The notes: generated from the sequence alone by a model not told the origin. DNA of 64,000 nt from Falsiroseomonas algicola (GCF_011040385.1 NZ_JAAIKB010000003.1:526632-590631), one strand, 5' to 3'; positions 43,989 to 52,796 are shown, counted from the stretch's first letter. Numbers and translations: made by a program.

Positions 43989-44897
43989 ATGTCCCCACCA
44001 CCCCCGTCTGATTCGCTGCGCGCTGCCCGCACCCGGGCCATCCTCCTCGTCATCGGGGCTTCCGCCACCTTCGCCGTGGCGGCCGCGGGGGTGAAGGCCA
44101 TCGGCACGGCGCTGCCGGTGGCGCAGGTGGTGATGTTCCGCAACCTCTTCGCGCTGCCGATCCTCTTCGTGCTGCTGGCGCGGGCGGGGGGATGGTCGGC
44201 GCTGGCCACGCGCCATCCCGGGCAGCACGCGCAGCGCGCGCTGTGGGGCATGTTCGGCATGTTCGGCGCCTTCCACGGCTATGCGAATCTGCCGATCGCG
44301 ACGGTGACGGCACTCGGCTTCACCATGCCGCTGTTCCTGACGGCGCTGTCCGTGGTGCTGCTGAAGGAACAGGTGGGCTGGCGGCGCTGGTCGGCCGTGG
44401 TGGTGGGGTTTCTCGGCGTGCTGATCATGGTGCGGCCGGTCGGCGGCGGGGAGGCCGCGCTGCCGCCGCTCTCCGTCGCCATCGTGCTGCTGGGGTCGGT
44501 CGGCTGGGCGCTGGCGATGATGACCATCCGGCGCATGGGCGATGCGGGGGAGAGCGGCGTCGCCATCGTCATCTGGTTCGCGTTGATCAGCGCCACGGCG
44601 TCGGGGATCGCCACCATCCCGGTCTGGGTGACGCCGGATGCGACGCAATGGGCGCTGCTGGTGGCGATCGGGCTCGCTTCCGCGCTGGCGCAGCTGCAGA
44701 TGACGGCGGCCTATCGCCGCGGGGAGACGACGCTGCTCGCCCCGTTCGAGTATTCGGGCATCATCTGGACGATGATGGTCGGCATCGGGATCTGGGCGGA
44801 ATGGCCCGACTGGTACGACCTGCTGGGCTTCACGGTGCTGGTCGCCGCCGGGCTCTACATCTGGCACCGGGAAGTTGTGCGAAGCGCGCGGAGATAG
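43989..44897 (+). CDS. EamA/DMT-family transporter
   Basis: A 302-residue membrane protein with ten expected spans in two EamA repeats. RAAGVKAIG is preceded by a GASATFAVA helix; MFRNLFALPILFVLLARAGG and FGMFGAFHGYANLPIATVTAL form the first repeat, and VVVGFLGVLIMVRP and LLAPFEYSGIIWTMMVGIGI mark the ends of the two repeats. It resembles the RhaT/S-adenosylmethionine transporter group. Substrate and direction are unknown. It ends 23 bases from a convergent gene. Confidence 0.88.
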   Translation: MSPPPPSDSLRAARTRAILLVIGASATFAVAAAGVKAIGTALPVAQVVMFRNLFALPILFVLLARAGGWSALATRHPGQHAQRALWGMFGMFGAFHGYANLPIATVTALGFTMPLFLTALSVVLLKEQVGWRRWSAVVVGFLGVLIMVRPVGGGEAALPPLSVAIVLLGSVGWALAMMTIRRMGDAGESGVAIVIWFALISATASGIATIPVWVTPDATQWALLVAIGLASALAQLQMTAAYRRGETTLLAPFEYSGIIWTMMVGIGIWAEWPDWYDLLGFTVLVAAGLYIWHREVVRSARR

Positions 44898-44920
44898 GGT
44901 GCGAAGGGCCCGGCGGGAGT

Positions 44921-46306
44921 TCAGCTGCCTGCCAGAAGGCGGCCCAGGCGCTGGGTCAGATTATGCCCTGGGTGGCTGCGGAGCAGCACCGCGTAATGGG
45001 CCGAGGCCGTCGCCATATCGCCGGCGGCCAGGGCGAAATCCGCCAGCCGCGCCTGCGCCACCGGGTGGTCCGGCACGGCGCGGATGGCGGCGCGATAGGC
45101 ATTGGCGGCGGGGCCGTCCTCGCCCAGGCGGTCCAGCAGCCTTCCCTGGGCGACCAGCAGCTGCGCCTCCCGCTGCGCGGTGCCCTTCATCTCGTGCAGC
45201 AGCAGGGTGCAGGCGGCCTCCAGCGCCGCTTCCGTGTCGATCGGCGGCGGCGGCGCGGGCGGGCCCTCGGCCGGCGCGGCCGCCGGCATCTCCGCGAAGA
45301 GCGATGGCCGGTCCGGGAACCAGCGGCGGCGCGTCGCCTCGTTGACCGCCTCGTAGCGGGCGAGGAAGGCGGCGGCCTCGGCGGGCGGCGGCTTCCAGCC
45401 GGGGCCGGGCATGGCGTCCGACACCGCGGTCGCGAAGCGGCGCCAGAGGGGGGAGGCGGCGGACAGCCCCTCCGGCGTGTCGCGCATCGCCTCTCCCATC
45501 CGGCGCATCAGCTCGATGGCGGCGGGGGTGACGGAGAGGTTGCTGTGGCGGTCGGGGTCGTCCGGCGGCACGGCGAGGTCGATACCGGCCAGCGCCAGGA
45601 AATCATCCACCGCGTCGCCATTCAGCATGCTGCCGCGTTCGAAGATGCGGGGCTCGATCGCGGCGTCGCCGAAGACGGCGGCCCAGTTGTCCAGCACCGT
45701 CGCGTAGTCGTAGTGCGGCAGGCGGTCCGGGCCATAGGGCGGCAGGCCCGGCGGGCTGATCTGCGCGACGCGCAGCGCCTGGGTGTAGCCGCTGGCGAAA
45801 TGCGCATCCTGCCGCCGCAGATACATCACGACGCGGATGCGCCCGGCCAGGGGCGCGACGAGGTCCCGCAGCCGCGCGATGGCCTCCCGCGTGGCCAGCA
45901 GCCCGGCGCATTGCTCGGCGGAGAGGATGATGAGGCGGGTGGTGGCGGGGAGCGCCGCCATCTCCTCCGCGAACTCCCGCCGGAAGCGGGCCAGGCGGGC
46001 TTCCGCGCCCATGCCGTCCCAGAGGGCGGGGTTGAAGTGGCCGAGCTGGTCGGGCGCGACGAGGGAGGCCGGCAGCATCCCGTGGTTCGCCCAGCCGGGG
46101 GAGGCGGGGTAGCAGACGCCCATGGCCAGAAGCTGCGCCCGGCGCGCGCCCAGCACCCGCTGGATGGAGGAGGTGCCGGTCTTGGACTGGCCGATATGGA
46201 GGATCAGCTCGGGCCGGCCCGGCTCAGGGGCCGGCGCCTCCAGATGCGCGGCGGCGGGGGGCGGGGCGAGGACGGGCGCGTTGAAGGGGCGGAGCGGCGG
46301 CAGCAT
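44921..46306 (-). CDS. Sulfotransferase-like domain followed by TPR repeats
   Basis: A 461-residue protein. Residues 32-260 look like a sulfotransferase: LILHIGQSKTGTSSIQRVLG is the PAPS 5'-phosphosulfate loop, LIILSAEQCAGLLAT follows, and IRVVMYLRRQDAHFASGYTQ is the 3'-phosphate-binding region. After a Pro/Ala-rich linker near 340-365, the C-terminal 100 residues contain TPR-like helices (AALEAACTLLLHEM through LAGDMATASAHYAVLLRS). Such fusions may sulfate or otherwise modify envelope polysaccharides. The acceptor is unknown. It lies 5 bases from the GNAT gene on the same strand. Confidence 0.78.
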   Translation of the reverse strand: MLPPLRPFNAPVLAPPPAAAHLEAPAPEPGRPELILHIGQSKTGTSSIQRVLGARRAQLLAMGVCYPASPGWANHGMLPASLVAPDQLGHFNPALWDGMGAEARLARFRREFAEEMAALPATTRLIILSAEQCAGLLATREAIARLRDLVAPLAGRIRVVMYLRRQDAHFASGYTQALRVAQISPPGLPPYGPDRLPHYDYATVLDNWAAVFGDAAIEPRIFERGSMLNGDAVDDFLALAGIDLAVPPDDPDRHSNLSVTPAAIELMRRMGEAMRDTPEGLSAASPLWRRFATAVSDAMPGPGWKPPPAEAAAFLARYEAVNEATRRRWFPDRPSLFAEMPAAAPAEGPPAPPPPIDTEAALEAACTLLLHEMKGTAQREAQLLVAQGRLLDRLGEDGPAANAYRAAIRAVPDHPVAQARLADFALAAGDMATASAHYAVLLRSHPGHNLTQRLGRLLAGS

Positions 46307-46311
46307 CGGCG

Positions 46312-46863
46312 TCAGAGCGCCTTGCGGAACCAGATCCGCGCATGCCCGGCCGGCATGCCGTCCAGCCGTCCGAACTCCTGGTAGCCGTTCTGCGCCCAGA
46401 AATCGGGCGCCTGGAAGCTGAAGGTATCGGTATAGGCATGGGCGCAGCCGCGGTCGCGGGCGATGGCCTCCGCCCGCATCAGCAGCTCCGACCCCACGCC
46501 CTTGCCGCGGAGGTCGCGGGACAGCCAGAGCCAGTCGATGAACAGCCAGCCCCAGAAGGTCAGGCCGAGCAGCCCACCCCGCGCCGTGCCGTCCGGCGCG
46601 CGGGCCAGCAGGGTGACGGGTTCGCGGTCGTAGTCCCCGCCCATCTCCTGGTTGTAGGCATGCAGGCCGCGCTGGATGGCGGCGACGGCATCGAGTTCGG
46701 GGAAGGCGTCCTCGCTGATCTCGACGCCGGCGTCGGGCGCCATGCCGCGGGGGCGAAGCGGGGGCGGCTCGATCGCTTCGGCAATGGCGGCGGCCTTGCG
46801 GAGCGCCGGCTTGGCGGCGGTGATGCGGGATCGGGTGCCCTTGGCGCCCGTCGGCTTGGCCAT
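46312..46863 (-). CDS. GNAT-family N-acetyltransferase with a basic N-terminal tail
   Basis: A 183-residue protein. The C-terminal 140 residues form a GNAT domain: FIDWLWLSRDLRGKGVGSEL is the acetyl-CoA motif, then AIARDRGCAHAYTDTFSFQA and PDFWAQNGYQEFG. The N-terminal 40 residues are rich in Lys, Arg, Ala and Pro and look disordered. ATG 46863 is taken; ATG 46743 would remove the tail. It is close to the sulfotransferase gene. Confidence 0.8.
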   Translation of the reverse strand: MAKPTGAKGTRSRITAAKPALRKAAAIAEAIEPPPLRPRGMAPDAGVEISEDAFPELDAVAAIQRGLHAYNQEMGGDYDREPVTLLARAPDGTARGGLLGLTFWGWLFIDWLWLSRDLRGKGVGSELLMRAEAIARDRGCAHAYTDTFSFQAPDFWAQNGYQEFGRLDGMPAGHARIWFRKAL

Positions 46864-46950
46864 GTGTTCGGTATTCCTCGGAAGGCAGGCGAGGTCGTCA
46901 CGGCCTGCGGCAATAGCGGCGGGCGGCTGCCGGCGCAAAGCGGGGCTGTT

Positions 46951-47586
46951 TCACCCGTTGCGCAGGGCCTTCAGCGCGGCGGCGAGGGCGCGCATCTCCT
47001 CCGCCGCCACGGAGTTCGGCGCGGATTCCGTCACGCCGAGGCCGGCGGCGAAGGCCTGGGCGATGCCGGTGCGGTTGCCGATGGCGGGCTGCAGCAGCGT
47101 CAGGCCGCGCTTGGCGATCTCCGCCTGGATCATGGTGAGCAGCTTGCCGGAGGCGGGGGCGCGGTTGAGGGCGATGGCGGCGGGCCGCTTCTCCCCGCGG
47201 GCCAGGTCGAGGGTGGCGTCCATTGCCCAGAGATCGGCGGGGGAGGGCTGGAGCGGCACCAGCACCAGGTCGGCGCCGCGGATGGCGATCTTGGCGTCGG
47301 TGTCGGCATGCGGCGGCGTGTCGAGCAGCACGAAGTCGTGGCTGCGGCGGAGCTTGTCGAGCGCGGCAGGGACCCGCCAGCCGGCGGGGGCATCGAGGTC
47401 GAGATGGGTGGCCCGGCGGCCGGCCTTGGCGCGTTCGGCGCCCCAGCGGGCGAGGGTCTGCTGCGGGTCCGTGTCCAGCAGGGCGACACGGGCGCCGCTG
47501 CCGGCCAGCGCCGTGGCCAGGTTGGCCGTCAGGGTGGATTTGCCGGCGCCGCCCTTGCGCTGCGCGACCGCCACGATGAAGGCCAT
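46951..47586 (-). CDS. ParA-family ATPase, orphan
   Basis: A 211-residue deviant Walker ATPase. VAQRKGGAGKSTLTANLATAL has the signature first lysine of the KGGxGKST motif, VALLDTDPQQTLARW is Walker A prime, and FVLLDTPPHADTDA is Walker B. Length and motifs match plasmid-type ParA proteins and the small ones that position cellular cargo. No parB, centromere-like repeat or replication gene is near, so it is not an obvious plasmid partition system. Confidence 0.87.
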   Translation of the reverse strand: MAFIVAVAQRKGGAGKSTLTANLATALAGSGARVALLDTDPQQTLARWGAERAKAGRRATHLDLDAPAGWRVPAALDKLRRSHDFVLLDTPPHADTDAKIAIRGADLVLVPLQPSPADLWAMDATLDLARGEKRPAAIALNRAPASGKLLTMIQAEIAKRGLTLLQPAIGNRTGIAQAFAAGLGVTESAPNSVAAEEMRALAAALKALRNG

Positions 47587-47657
47587 GCCTGCGACTCCAT
47601 GTCCCGGTTCGCGGGAAGCCTAGCAAATCCTGGGACGCCGGTCGCGAAGCGCTGGAT

Positions 47658-48029
47658 TCAGCGGGGTTGCGCGGGGCCTTCCTGGGCGCGGGTGGTGCTG
47701 GCGTCGGGGCGTGCGCCGGGACGCGGGCCGATGGGCGACTGCCCGGCCTGGCCGGCGCCCTCGCTGCTCTCGGGCTGGCGCTGGTTGGGCACGGCGGGGG
47801 CGGGCAGGGTGGTGTGGCCCGGCGGCGGCTCGGTGCGGGCCGGTTCCTGGCGCGGCGTGCCGGTGCCGACGGGCGGCTGGGCCGGGGCGGTGGGCGGGCT
47901 CGCGCGGTCGCCTTCCATGCGGGTGGGCGGTGGGCGGGACCCGGCGGCGGGCTGCCGGTCCAGCTGCTGGGCTGCCACCGGCATGGCGAAGAGGGCGGCG
48001 AGGAGCGTGGGGGGAAGCAGGATTTTCAT
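47658..48029 (-). CDS. Secreted proline-rich hypothetical protein
   Basis: A 123-residue protein with a clear signal peptide (KILLPPTLLAALFAMPVAAQQ) followed by a low-complexity mature part rich in Pro, Gly, Arg, Gln and Thr. There is no recognisable domain. It is probably an exported disordered protein in the periplasm or outer envelope. It stands divergent to the Nnr gene with 46 bases between start codons. Confidence 0.6.
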   Translation of the reverse strand: MKILLPPTLLAALFAMPVAAQQLDRQPAAGSRPPPTRMEGDRASPPTAPAQPPVGTGTPRQEPARTEPPPGHTTLPAPAVPNQRQPESSEGAGQAGQSPIGPRPGARPDASTTRAQEGPAQPR

Positions 48030-48075
48030 GGGACCGGAGCGCGCCAGGGGCCGCAGGGTTCGATAGGCTGCCGGC

Positions 48076-49494
48076 ATGGACGAGCTTCTGACACCCGAGG
48101 AGATGACCCGCGCCGATGCCGCCGCGATCGCGGGGGGCATTCCCGGGCTGACGCTGATGGAGGCCGCCGGCCGCGCCGTGGCCCGGGCGGTGATGCGCCG
48201 CTTCCGGCCGGTGCGGACGCTGGTGCTGGCGGGGCCGGGCAACAATGGCGGCGATGGCTATGTCGTCGCCCGGCTGCTGGAGCAGGCGGGCTGGCCGGTC
48301 GTCGTGGCCGCGCTGGCGCCGCCGCGGCCTGGCACGGATGCGGCCGCCGTCGCCGCGCGCTGGCGGGGGCCGATGGCGGATTTCTCCACCGCGTCCGTGG
48401 CGCGGGCCGGGCTGGTGATCGACGCGGTGTTCGGGGCGGGGCTGTCGAAGCCGGTCGATGGGCTGGCGGCCGAGGTGCTGGGCGCTGTCACGGCGCCGGT
48501 GGTGGCGGTGGACGTGCCCTCCGGCGTGGATGGCGCGACGGGCGCGGTGCGGGGCTTCGCGCCGCAGGCGGCGCTGACCGTGACCTTCTTCCGGCTGAAG
48601 CCGGGACACCTTCTCTATCCCGGACGCGGGCTGTGCGGAGAGGTGGTGCTGGCGGATATCGGGCTGCCCGCCGGCGTGCTGGCGGCGATCGCGCCGCGCG
48701 CCTGGCGCAACGGGCCGGGGCTGTGGCGGCTGCCTCGGCCGGGCGCCGATTCCCACAAATACGCCCGCGGCCATGTGGCGGTGGTGGCGGGGGCGGGGAT
48801 GACGGGCGCGGCGCGGCTCGTCGCCGGGGCCGCGCGGCGGGCCGGCGCGGGGCTGCTGACCCTGCTGGCGCCGGATGCCGCGACGGCGTCCGTGTTGCGC
48901 GCGGGCGATCCCGGCGTGATGGTCAGCGAGGCGGGGGCGGAGTCGCTGCTCGCCGATGCGCGGATCGGCAGCTGGGTGGTGGGCCCCGGCCTGCCGCCGG
49001 ATGCCGCGACTCGCGCGCTGCTTCGCCAGGCGATCGCGGCCGGGCGGCGGGTGGTGGCGGATGCCGGCGCGCTGCGCGCGGCGACGGGCGATCCGGACGC
49101 GCTGGCCGGCGCCGCCGTGCTGACGCCCCATGCCGGAGAATTCTCCGCGGTCTTCGGCCCGCCGGGCGATGACCGCCCCGCCGCCGCGCGCGCCGCGGCC
49201 GCGCGGACCGGCGCCGTCGTCGTGCTCAAGGGCGCGGACAGCATCATCGCCGCGCCGGATGGGCGGATCGTGATCAATGCCAACGCGCCGCCCTGGCTCG
49301 CCACCGGGGGTACGGGCGACGTGCTGGCGGGCATTGCGGCAGGGCTTCTCGCGCAGGGCATGGCGCCCTTCGAGGCCGCCTGCGCCGCCTGCTTCCTGCA
49401 TGGCGAAGCCGCCCATCGCATCGGCCCGGGGCTGGTGGCGGAGGACATCGCGGACCACCTGAAGCATGTCCTCGCGGCAAGGCTCCGAAGCTGA
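48076..49494 (+). CDS. nnr: Bifunctional NAD(P)H-hydrate epimerase/ADP-dependent dehydratase
   Basis: A 472-residue repair enzyme that returns damaged NADHX and NADPHX to NAD(P)H. The N-terminal YjeF domain (1-210) has VLAGPGNNGGDGYVVARLL and VDVPSGVDGATG, the epimerase motifs. The C-terminal ribokinase-fold domain has SHKYARGHVAVVAGAGMTGA, VVGPGLPPDAA, and WLATGGTGDVLAGIAAGLLA, where the dehydratase uses ADP. Length is normal for the fused form. Confidence 0.94.
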   Translation: MDELLTPEEMTRADAAAIAGGIPGLTLMEAAGRAVARAVMRRFRPVRTLVLAGPGNNGGDGYVVARLLEQAGWPVVVAALAPPRPGTDAAAVAARWRGPMADFSTASVARAGLVIDAVFGAGLSKPVDGLAAEVLGAVTAPVVAVDVPSGVDGATGAVRGFAPQAALTVTFFRLKPGHLLYPGRGLCGEVVLADIGLPAGVLAAIAPRAWRNGPGLWRLPRPGADSHKYARGHVAVVAGAGMTGAARLVAGAARRAGAGLLTLLAPDAATASVLRAGDPGVMVSEAGAESLLADARIGSWVVGPGLPPDAATRALLRQAIAAGRRVVADAGALRAATGDPDALAGAAVLTPHAGEFSAVFGPPGDDRPAAARAAAARTGAVVVLKGADSIIAAPDGRIVINANAPPWLATGGTGDVLAGIAAGLLAQGMAPFEAACAACFLHGEAAHRIGPGLVAEDIADHLKHVLAARLRS

Positions 49495-49536
49495 CCCCGC
49501 GGCAACGTTGCAGACCTGACCCCGCGGCAACGTTGC
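49491..49536. repeat. Exact 21-base direct repeat at the 3' end of nnr
   Basis: CTGACCCCGCGGCAACGTTGC occurs at 49491-49511 and again at 49516-49536, separated by AGAC. The nnr stop codon (TGA 49492-49494) lies inside the first copy. The repeats contain the CAACGTTG palindrome. A local duplication is the simplest source; a paired regulatory site for the following mcd gene is possible. Confidence 0.7.
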
Positions 49537-49593
49537 TCGACGCCGCGGGGGGTTCTCGGGCAGAGTGACTGAAACACGCAGAAAGGATCCGTG

Positions 49594-51030
49594 ATGTCGG
49601 ACCTTGCCGCCCCCGCCGGGCTTTTCGACCGCGCGCTTCGCCGCGTGACCACGCTGTGGCGGGACATGGCGTCCTCCGTGACGGGCGGGGAGGATGAGGG
49701 CTTTGCCGCCCAGATGCGCGCCTGCCTGGAGGCGCGGGGCGGCGAGGTCTCGGCGCGGTCCCGCGCCGCGCGACTGGCCCAGGCCTACCTGGCGGCGGAC
49801 CATGAGGAGCGCGGCGAGTTCCTGCACGCGCTGGCGGCCTTCGACTCGGACGCGGCGGCGGTGACGAAGGCCTGGAACCGGGTGGCGGCGGCGACCGATG
49901 TGGCCGAACGCGCGGCCGCGAAGGCGGCGCTGCGCCGCGTGCTGGAACCGCCGCGCCAGCGCCTGCTGACGCAATTCACCACCATCCCGGACGGGGTGAA
50001 GTTCCTGGTGGACCTCCGCGCCGACCTGATGGCGCGGATGGAGGGCGAGCCCCTGCTGCAGGCGCTGGAGGCCGATTTCCGCACCCTTCTCGCGGGGTGG
50101 TTCGATGTCGGCTTCCTGGAACTCCGCCGCATCGACTGGGCCTCCCCCGCCATGCTGCTGGAGAAGCTGGTGGGGTATGAGGCGGTGCACCGCATCCGCA
50201 CCTGGCGGGACCTGAAGAACCGGCTCGACAGCGACCGCCGCTGCTACGCCTTCTTCCACCCCCGCATGCCCGACGAGCCCCTGATCTTCGTCGAGGTCGC
50301 GCTGGTGGAGGGCATGGCCGCCAGCGTGCAGGGGCTGCTGGACGAGAAGGCGCCGGTGCAGGACCCGAAGACCGCCGATACCGCCATCTTCTATTCCATC
50401 AACAACTGCCAGCGCGGGCTGGACGGCATCTCCTTCGGCAACTTCCTCATCAAGCGCGTGGTGGAGCTGCTGAGCGCGGAGTTCGGCAACCTCGACTGCT
50501 TCGCCACCCTCTCCCCCATTCCCGGCTTCCGGCGCTGGATGGAGGGGAAGCTCGATGCCGGCGACGCGGCGCTGGTGACGGAGGAGGAGGCCGTGGCGTT
50601 GCGGACGCTGGCGCCTGGCGACCTTGCGATCACGGGCCCGGATGAGGCCACGGCGAAGCCCGAGACGGCGGCGCAGACGCTGCGGCGAATCCTGGCCCGG
50701 CGCCCGCCGGGGCGGGAGGAGCCGCTGGGCAAGGCGCTGGAGCCCATCCTGATGCGCGCCTGCGCGCGCTACCTGCTGGCGGAGAGCGGCCGCAGCGCCA
50801 AGCGGGCGCGCGACCCGGTGGCGCATTTCCACCTGTCCAACGGCGCCCGCGTCGAGCGACTGAACTGGCGCGCCGACACCTCGGAGAAGGGATTCCGGGA
50901 GTCCTTCGGGCTGATGGTGAACTACCGCTACGACCCCTCGAAGATCGAGGACTACCATGAGGAGTATGCGGGGGAGGGGAAGCGCGCGGCGTCCTCCGCC
51001 ATCCGCAAGCTGGCGAAGGGGTTCGTGTGA
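49594..51030 (+). CDS. mcd: Malonyl-CoA decarboxylase
   Basis: A 478-residue enzyme that turns malonyl-CoA into acetyl-CoA and CO2. An N-terminal helical domain (about 1-170) precedes the GNAT-fold catalytic domain. FFHPRMPDEPLIFVEVALVE, CFATLSPIPGFRRWM and AHFHLSNGARVERLNW are family blocks and include the expected catalytic Ser and His. SFGLMVNYRYDPSKIEDYHE is at the C-terminus. ATG 49594 follows GAAAGGATCC; a GTG at 49591 is one codon earlier. No matB or malonate transporter gene is adjacent. Confidence 0.94.
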   Translation: MSDLAAPAGLFDRALRRVTTLWRDMASSVTGGEDEGFAAQMRACLEARGGEVSARSRAARLAQAYLAADHEERGEFLHALAAFDSDAAAVTKAWNRVAAATDVAERAAAKAALRRVLEPPRQRLLTQFTTIPDGVKFLVDLRADLMARMEGEPLLQALEADFRTLLAGWFDVGFLELRRIDWASPAMLLEKLVGYEAVHRIRTWRDLKNRLDSDRRCYAFFHPRMPDEPLIFVEVALVEGMAASVQGLLDEKAPVQDPKTADTAIFYSINNCQRGLDGISFGNFLIKRVVELLSAEFGNLDCFATLSPIPGFRRWMEGKLDAGDAALVTEEEAVALRTLAPGDLAITGPDEATAKPETAAQTLRRILARRPPGREEPLGKALEPILMRACARYLLAESGRSAKRARDPVAHFHLSNGARVERLNWRADTSEKGFRESFGLMVNYRYDPSKIEDYHEEYAGEGKRAASSAIRKLAKGFV

Positions 51031-51485
51031 AGCATCTCCTCGGTGCCGCCATCGCGGCGGCGATGAGCGTGGGGGGCGCGGTGGCGCAGGCCGCGTCGCC
51101 GCTTCTGGTGCTGGTCGAGCAGCGCACCGAGGATGGCAGCTTCGAGGAACGCGCCACGCTGCGCTGCGTGGCGGAGGTCCCGTGCCTGGCGCCGACAGCA
51201 TTGGTGCTGGACGGGCGCCCGGTGGCGACGGTGGTGGCGGTGGAGAACCTCGGCGCCAGCCTTCGCCTGCACGTCATCCCGGACCTGTCCGGACGGCCGG
51301 TGGCGTCGTTGACGCCGACGGGCCGGTCCGGCGTCGCCGTCATCAACCTTCGGCAGGCTTCTCGCATGGTCCGGGACGTGTCGCTGCACATCAACCAGGA
51401 CCGGCAATCCCCGGCGAATGACGCGATGCACCGCAGCCCGCCGAATCCGGTGGCGGTGCTGCGCGTGACGGTCACGGTCGAATAG
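51027..51485 (+). CDS. Secreted hypothetical protein coupled to mcd
   Basis: A 152-residue protein with a signal peptide (LLGAAIAAAMSVGGAVAQA). The mature part is mostly beta strands: LLVLVEQRTEDG, RATLRCVAEVPC with two Cys that could form a disulfide, ASLRLHVIPDL and VAVLRVTVTVE. I recognise no family. GTG 51027 overlaps the mcd stop (GTGA), so translation is coupled to a cytoplasmic enzyme although this product is exported. Confidence 0.65.
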   Translation: MKHLLGAAIAAAMSVGGAVAQAASPLLVLVEQRTEDGSFEERATLRCVAEVPCLAPTALVLDGRPVATVVAVENLGASLRLHVIPDLSGRPVASLTPTGRSGVAVINLRQASRMVRDVSLHINQDRQSPANDAMHRSPPNPVAVLRVTVTVE

Positions 51486-51593
51486 CGCTGCCCTGCGGCG
51501 CCGGCGTATTCGACCCGCGCAGGGCGCGCAGCCCGGTGGATTGAGCCCGGCCCCATCCACTGCAAGGATCGCCCCAACAACGCCGGGTCCGCC

Positions 51594-52796
51594 TTGTTCC
51601 AGGGAGTGACAACGACAGGGGTTCTGGGGGTGCCGGATTTCCGGCGCCTCTGGCTCGTCGGCTCCTTCATCTCCATTGCCCGGTGGCTGGAGATGCTGGT
51701 CATCGCTGTCGTGGTCTATGACCAGACGAAATCGCCCTTCCTCGTCGCCGCCATGACGCTGGTGCGGCTGCTGCCCATGGGGCTGTTCGGCGCGACGCTC
51801 GGCGTGGCGGCGGACCGGATGCAGCGGCGCCACGCGCTGGTCGGCGTGGTGTGCTGCCAGGCGATGGTGGCGGCGGGGCTGGTGGTGCTGTGCCTGTCCG
51901 GCCAGCCGCCGGTCTGGCTGCTGGGCCTGGCCGCCTTCATCTCCGGCATCGCCTGGGCGACCGACAATCCGGTGCGCCGGATGATGCTCGGGGAGATCGT
52001 GGGCACCACGCGCATGGCCTCCGCCATGTCGCTGGATGTGGTCGCCAACAATGCCAGCCGCGTGGCCGGCCCGGCGCTGGGCGGGGCGATCCTGGCGGCG
52101 CAGGGGCCTGTCGCCGCCTTCGCGCTGTCCTTCGTGCTCTATGCCTTCGCGGCCGCCGCGGCGCTGCGGGTGCGCCACCGCAGCACCGTCACGAACCGGC
52201 CGCTATCGGTGATCCGCGACACGCGGGAGAGCTTCGCGCTCGTGCTGCGCCAGCCCGGCATGCGGGGCGTGCTGATCGTGACCATCATCTACAACCTGTT
52301 CGGGTGGCCCGCGAATTCGATGGTGCCGGTGATCGGGGCGGGGACGCTGGGGCTCGGCCCCGATGGCGTCGGGCTGCTGGCCAGCATGGATGGCGTCGGC
52401 GCCTTCCTGGCCGCCATGGCGCTGGCCGCGCGCGCGCCGGCGCATTGGTACCGGCCCGTCTATATCGGGGGATGCGCCCTCTATTGCGGCATGGCGACGG
52501 CCTTCGCCCTGGCGCCGGGGGTGATCAGCGCGGGCACGGCGCTGGTGGTGATGGGGGCGGGGGGTGCCGGCTTCGCCACCATGCAGGCGACGCTGGTCTA
52601 TATCGCCATGCCGCCGGAGGAGCGCAGCCGGGCGCTTGGCGTGCTCTCGGTCTGCGTGGGGCTCGGGCTGCTGGGCTTCCTCCATCTCGGGCTGATGGCG
52701 GACTGGATCGGCGCGCCGGCGGCGACCGCGCTGATGGGCGTGGAAGGGCTGGTGGCGCTGGCCGTGACCTGGCGCTGGTGGCGGGCGGCCCCCTGA
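51594..52796 (+). CDS. Major facilitator superfamily transporter, DHA3-like
   Basis: A 400-residue protein with 12 expected membrane spans. FRRLWLVGSFISIARWLEML is helix one, GATLGVAADRMQRRHALVGV is the conserved helix 2-3 loop, and ATDNPVRRMMLGEIVGTTRM follows in the middle of the first half. The second half begins with RGVLIVTIIYNLFGWP. It resembles the MFS-3 group of drug or siderophore exporters. It starts with TTG 51594 or GTG 51606; neither has a strong ribosome-binding site. The substrate is unknown. Confidence 0.85.
   Translation: MFQGVTTTGVLGVPDFRRLWLVGSFISIARWLEMLVIAVVVYDQTKSPFLVAAMTLVRLLPMGLFGATLGVAADRMQRRHALVGVVCCQAMVAAGLVVLCLSGQPPVWLLGLAAFISGIAWATDNPVRRMMLGEIVGTTRMASAMSLDVVANNASRVAGPALGGAILAAQGPVAAFALSFVLYAFAAAAALRVRHRSTVTNRPLSVIRDTRESFALVLRQPGMRGVLIVTIIYNLFGWPANSMVPVIGAGTLGLGPDGVGLLASMDGVGAFLAAMALAARAPAHWYRPVYIGGCALYCGMATAFALAPGVISAGTALVVMGAGGAGFATMQATLVYIAMPPEERSRALGVLSVCVGLGLLGFLHLGLMADWIGAPAATALMGVEGLVALAVTWRWWRAAP

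Noticed and set aside
46951..47586. Plasmid or phage partition locus
   Set aside because: ParA is alone; there is no parB, parS repeats, replication or phage gene around it.
47620..51201. 1193-residue open frame on the minus strand
   Set aside because: It crosses nnr and mcd in antisense and is made of Arg, His, Gln and Pro runs. High GC removes stops from this frame.
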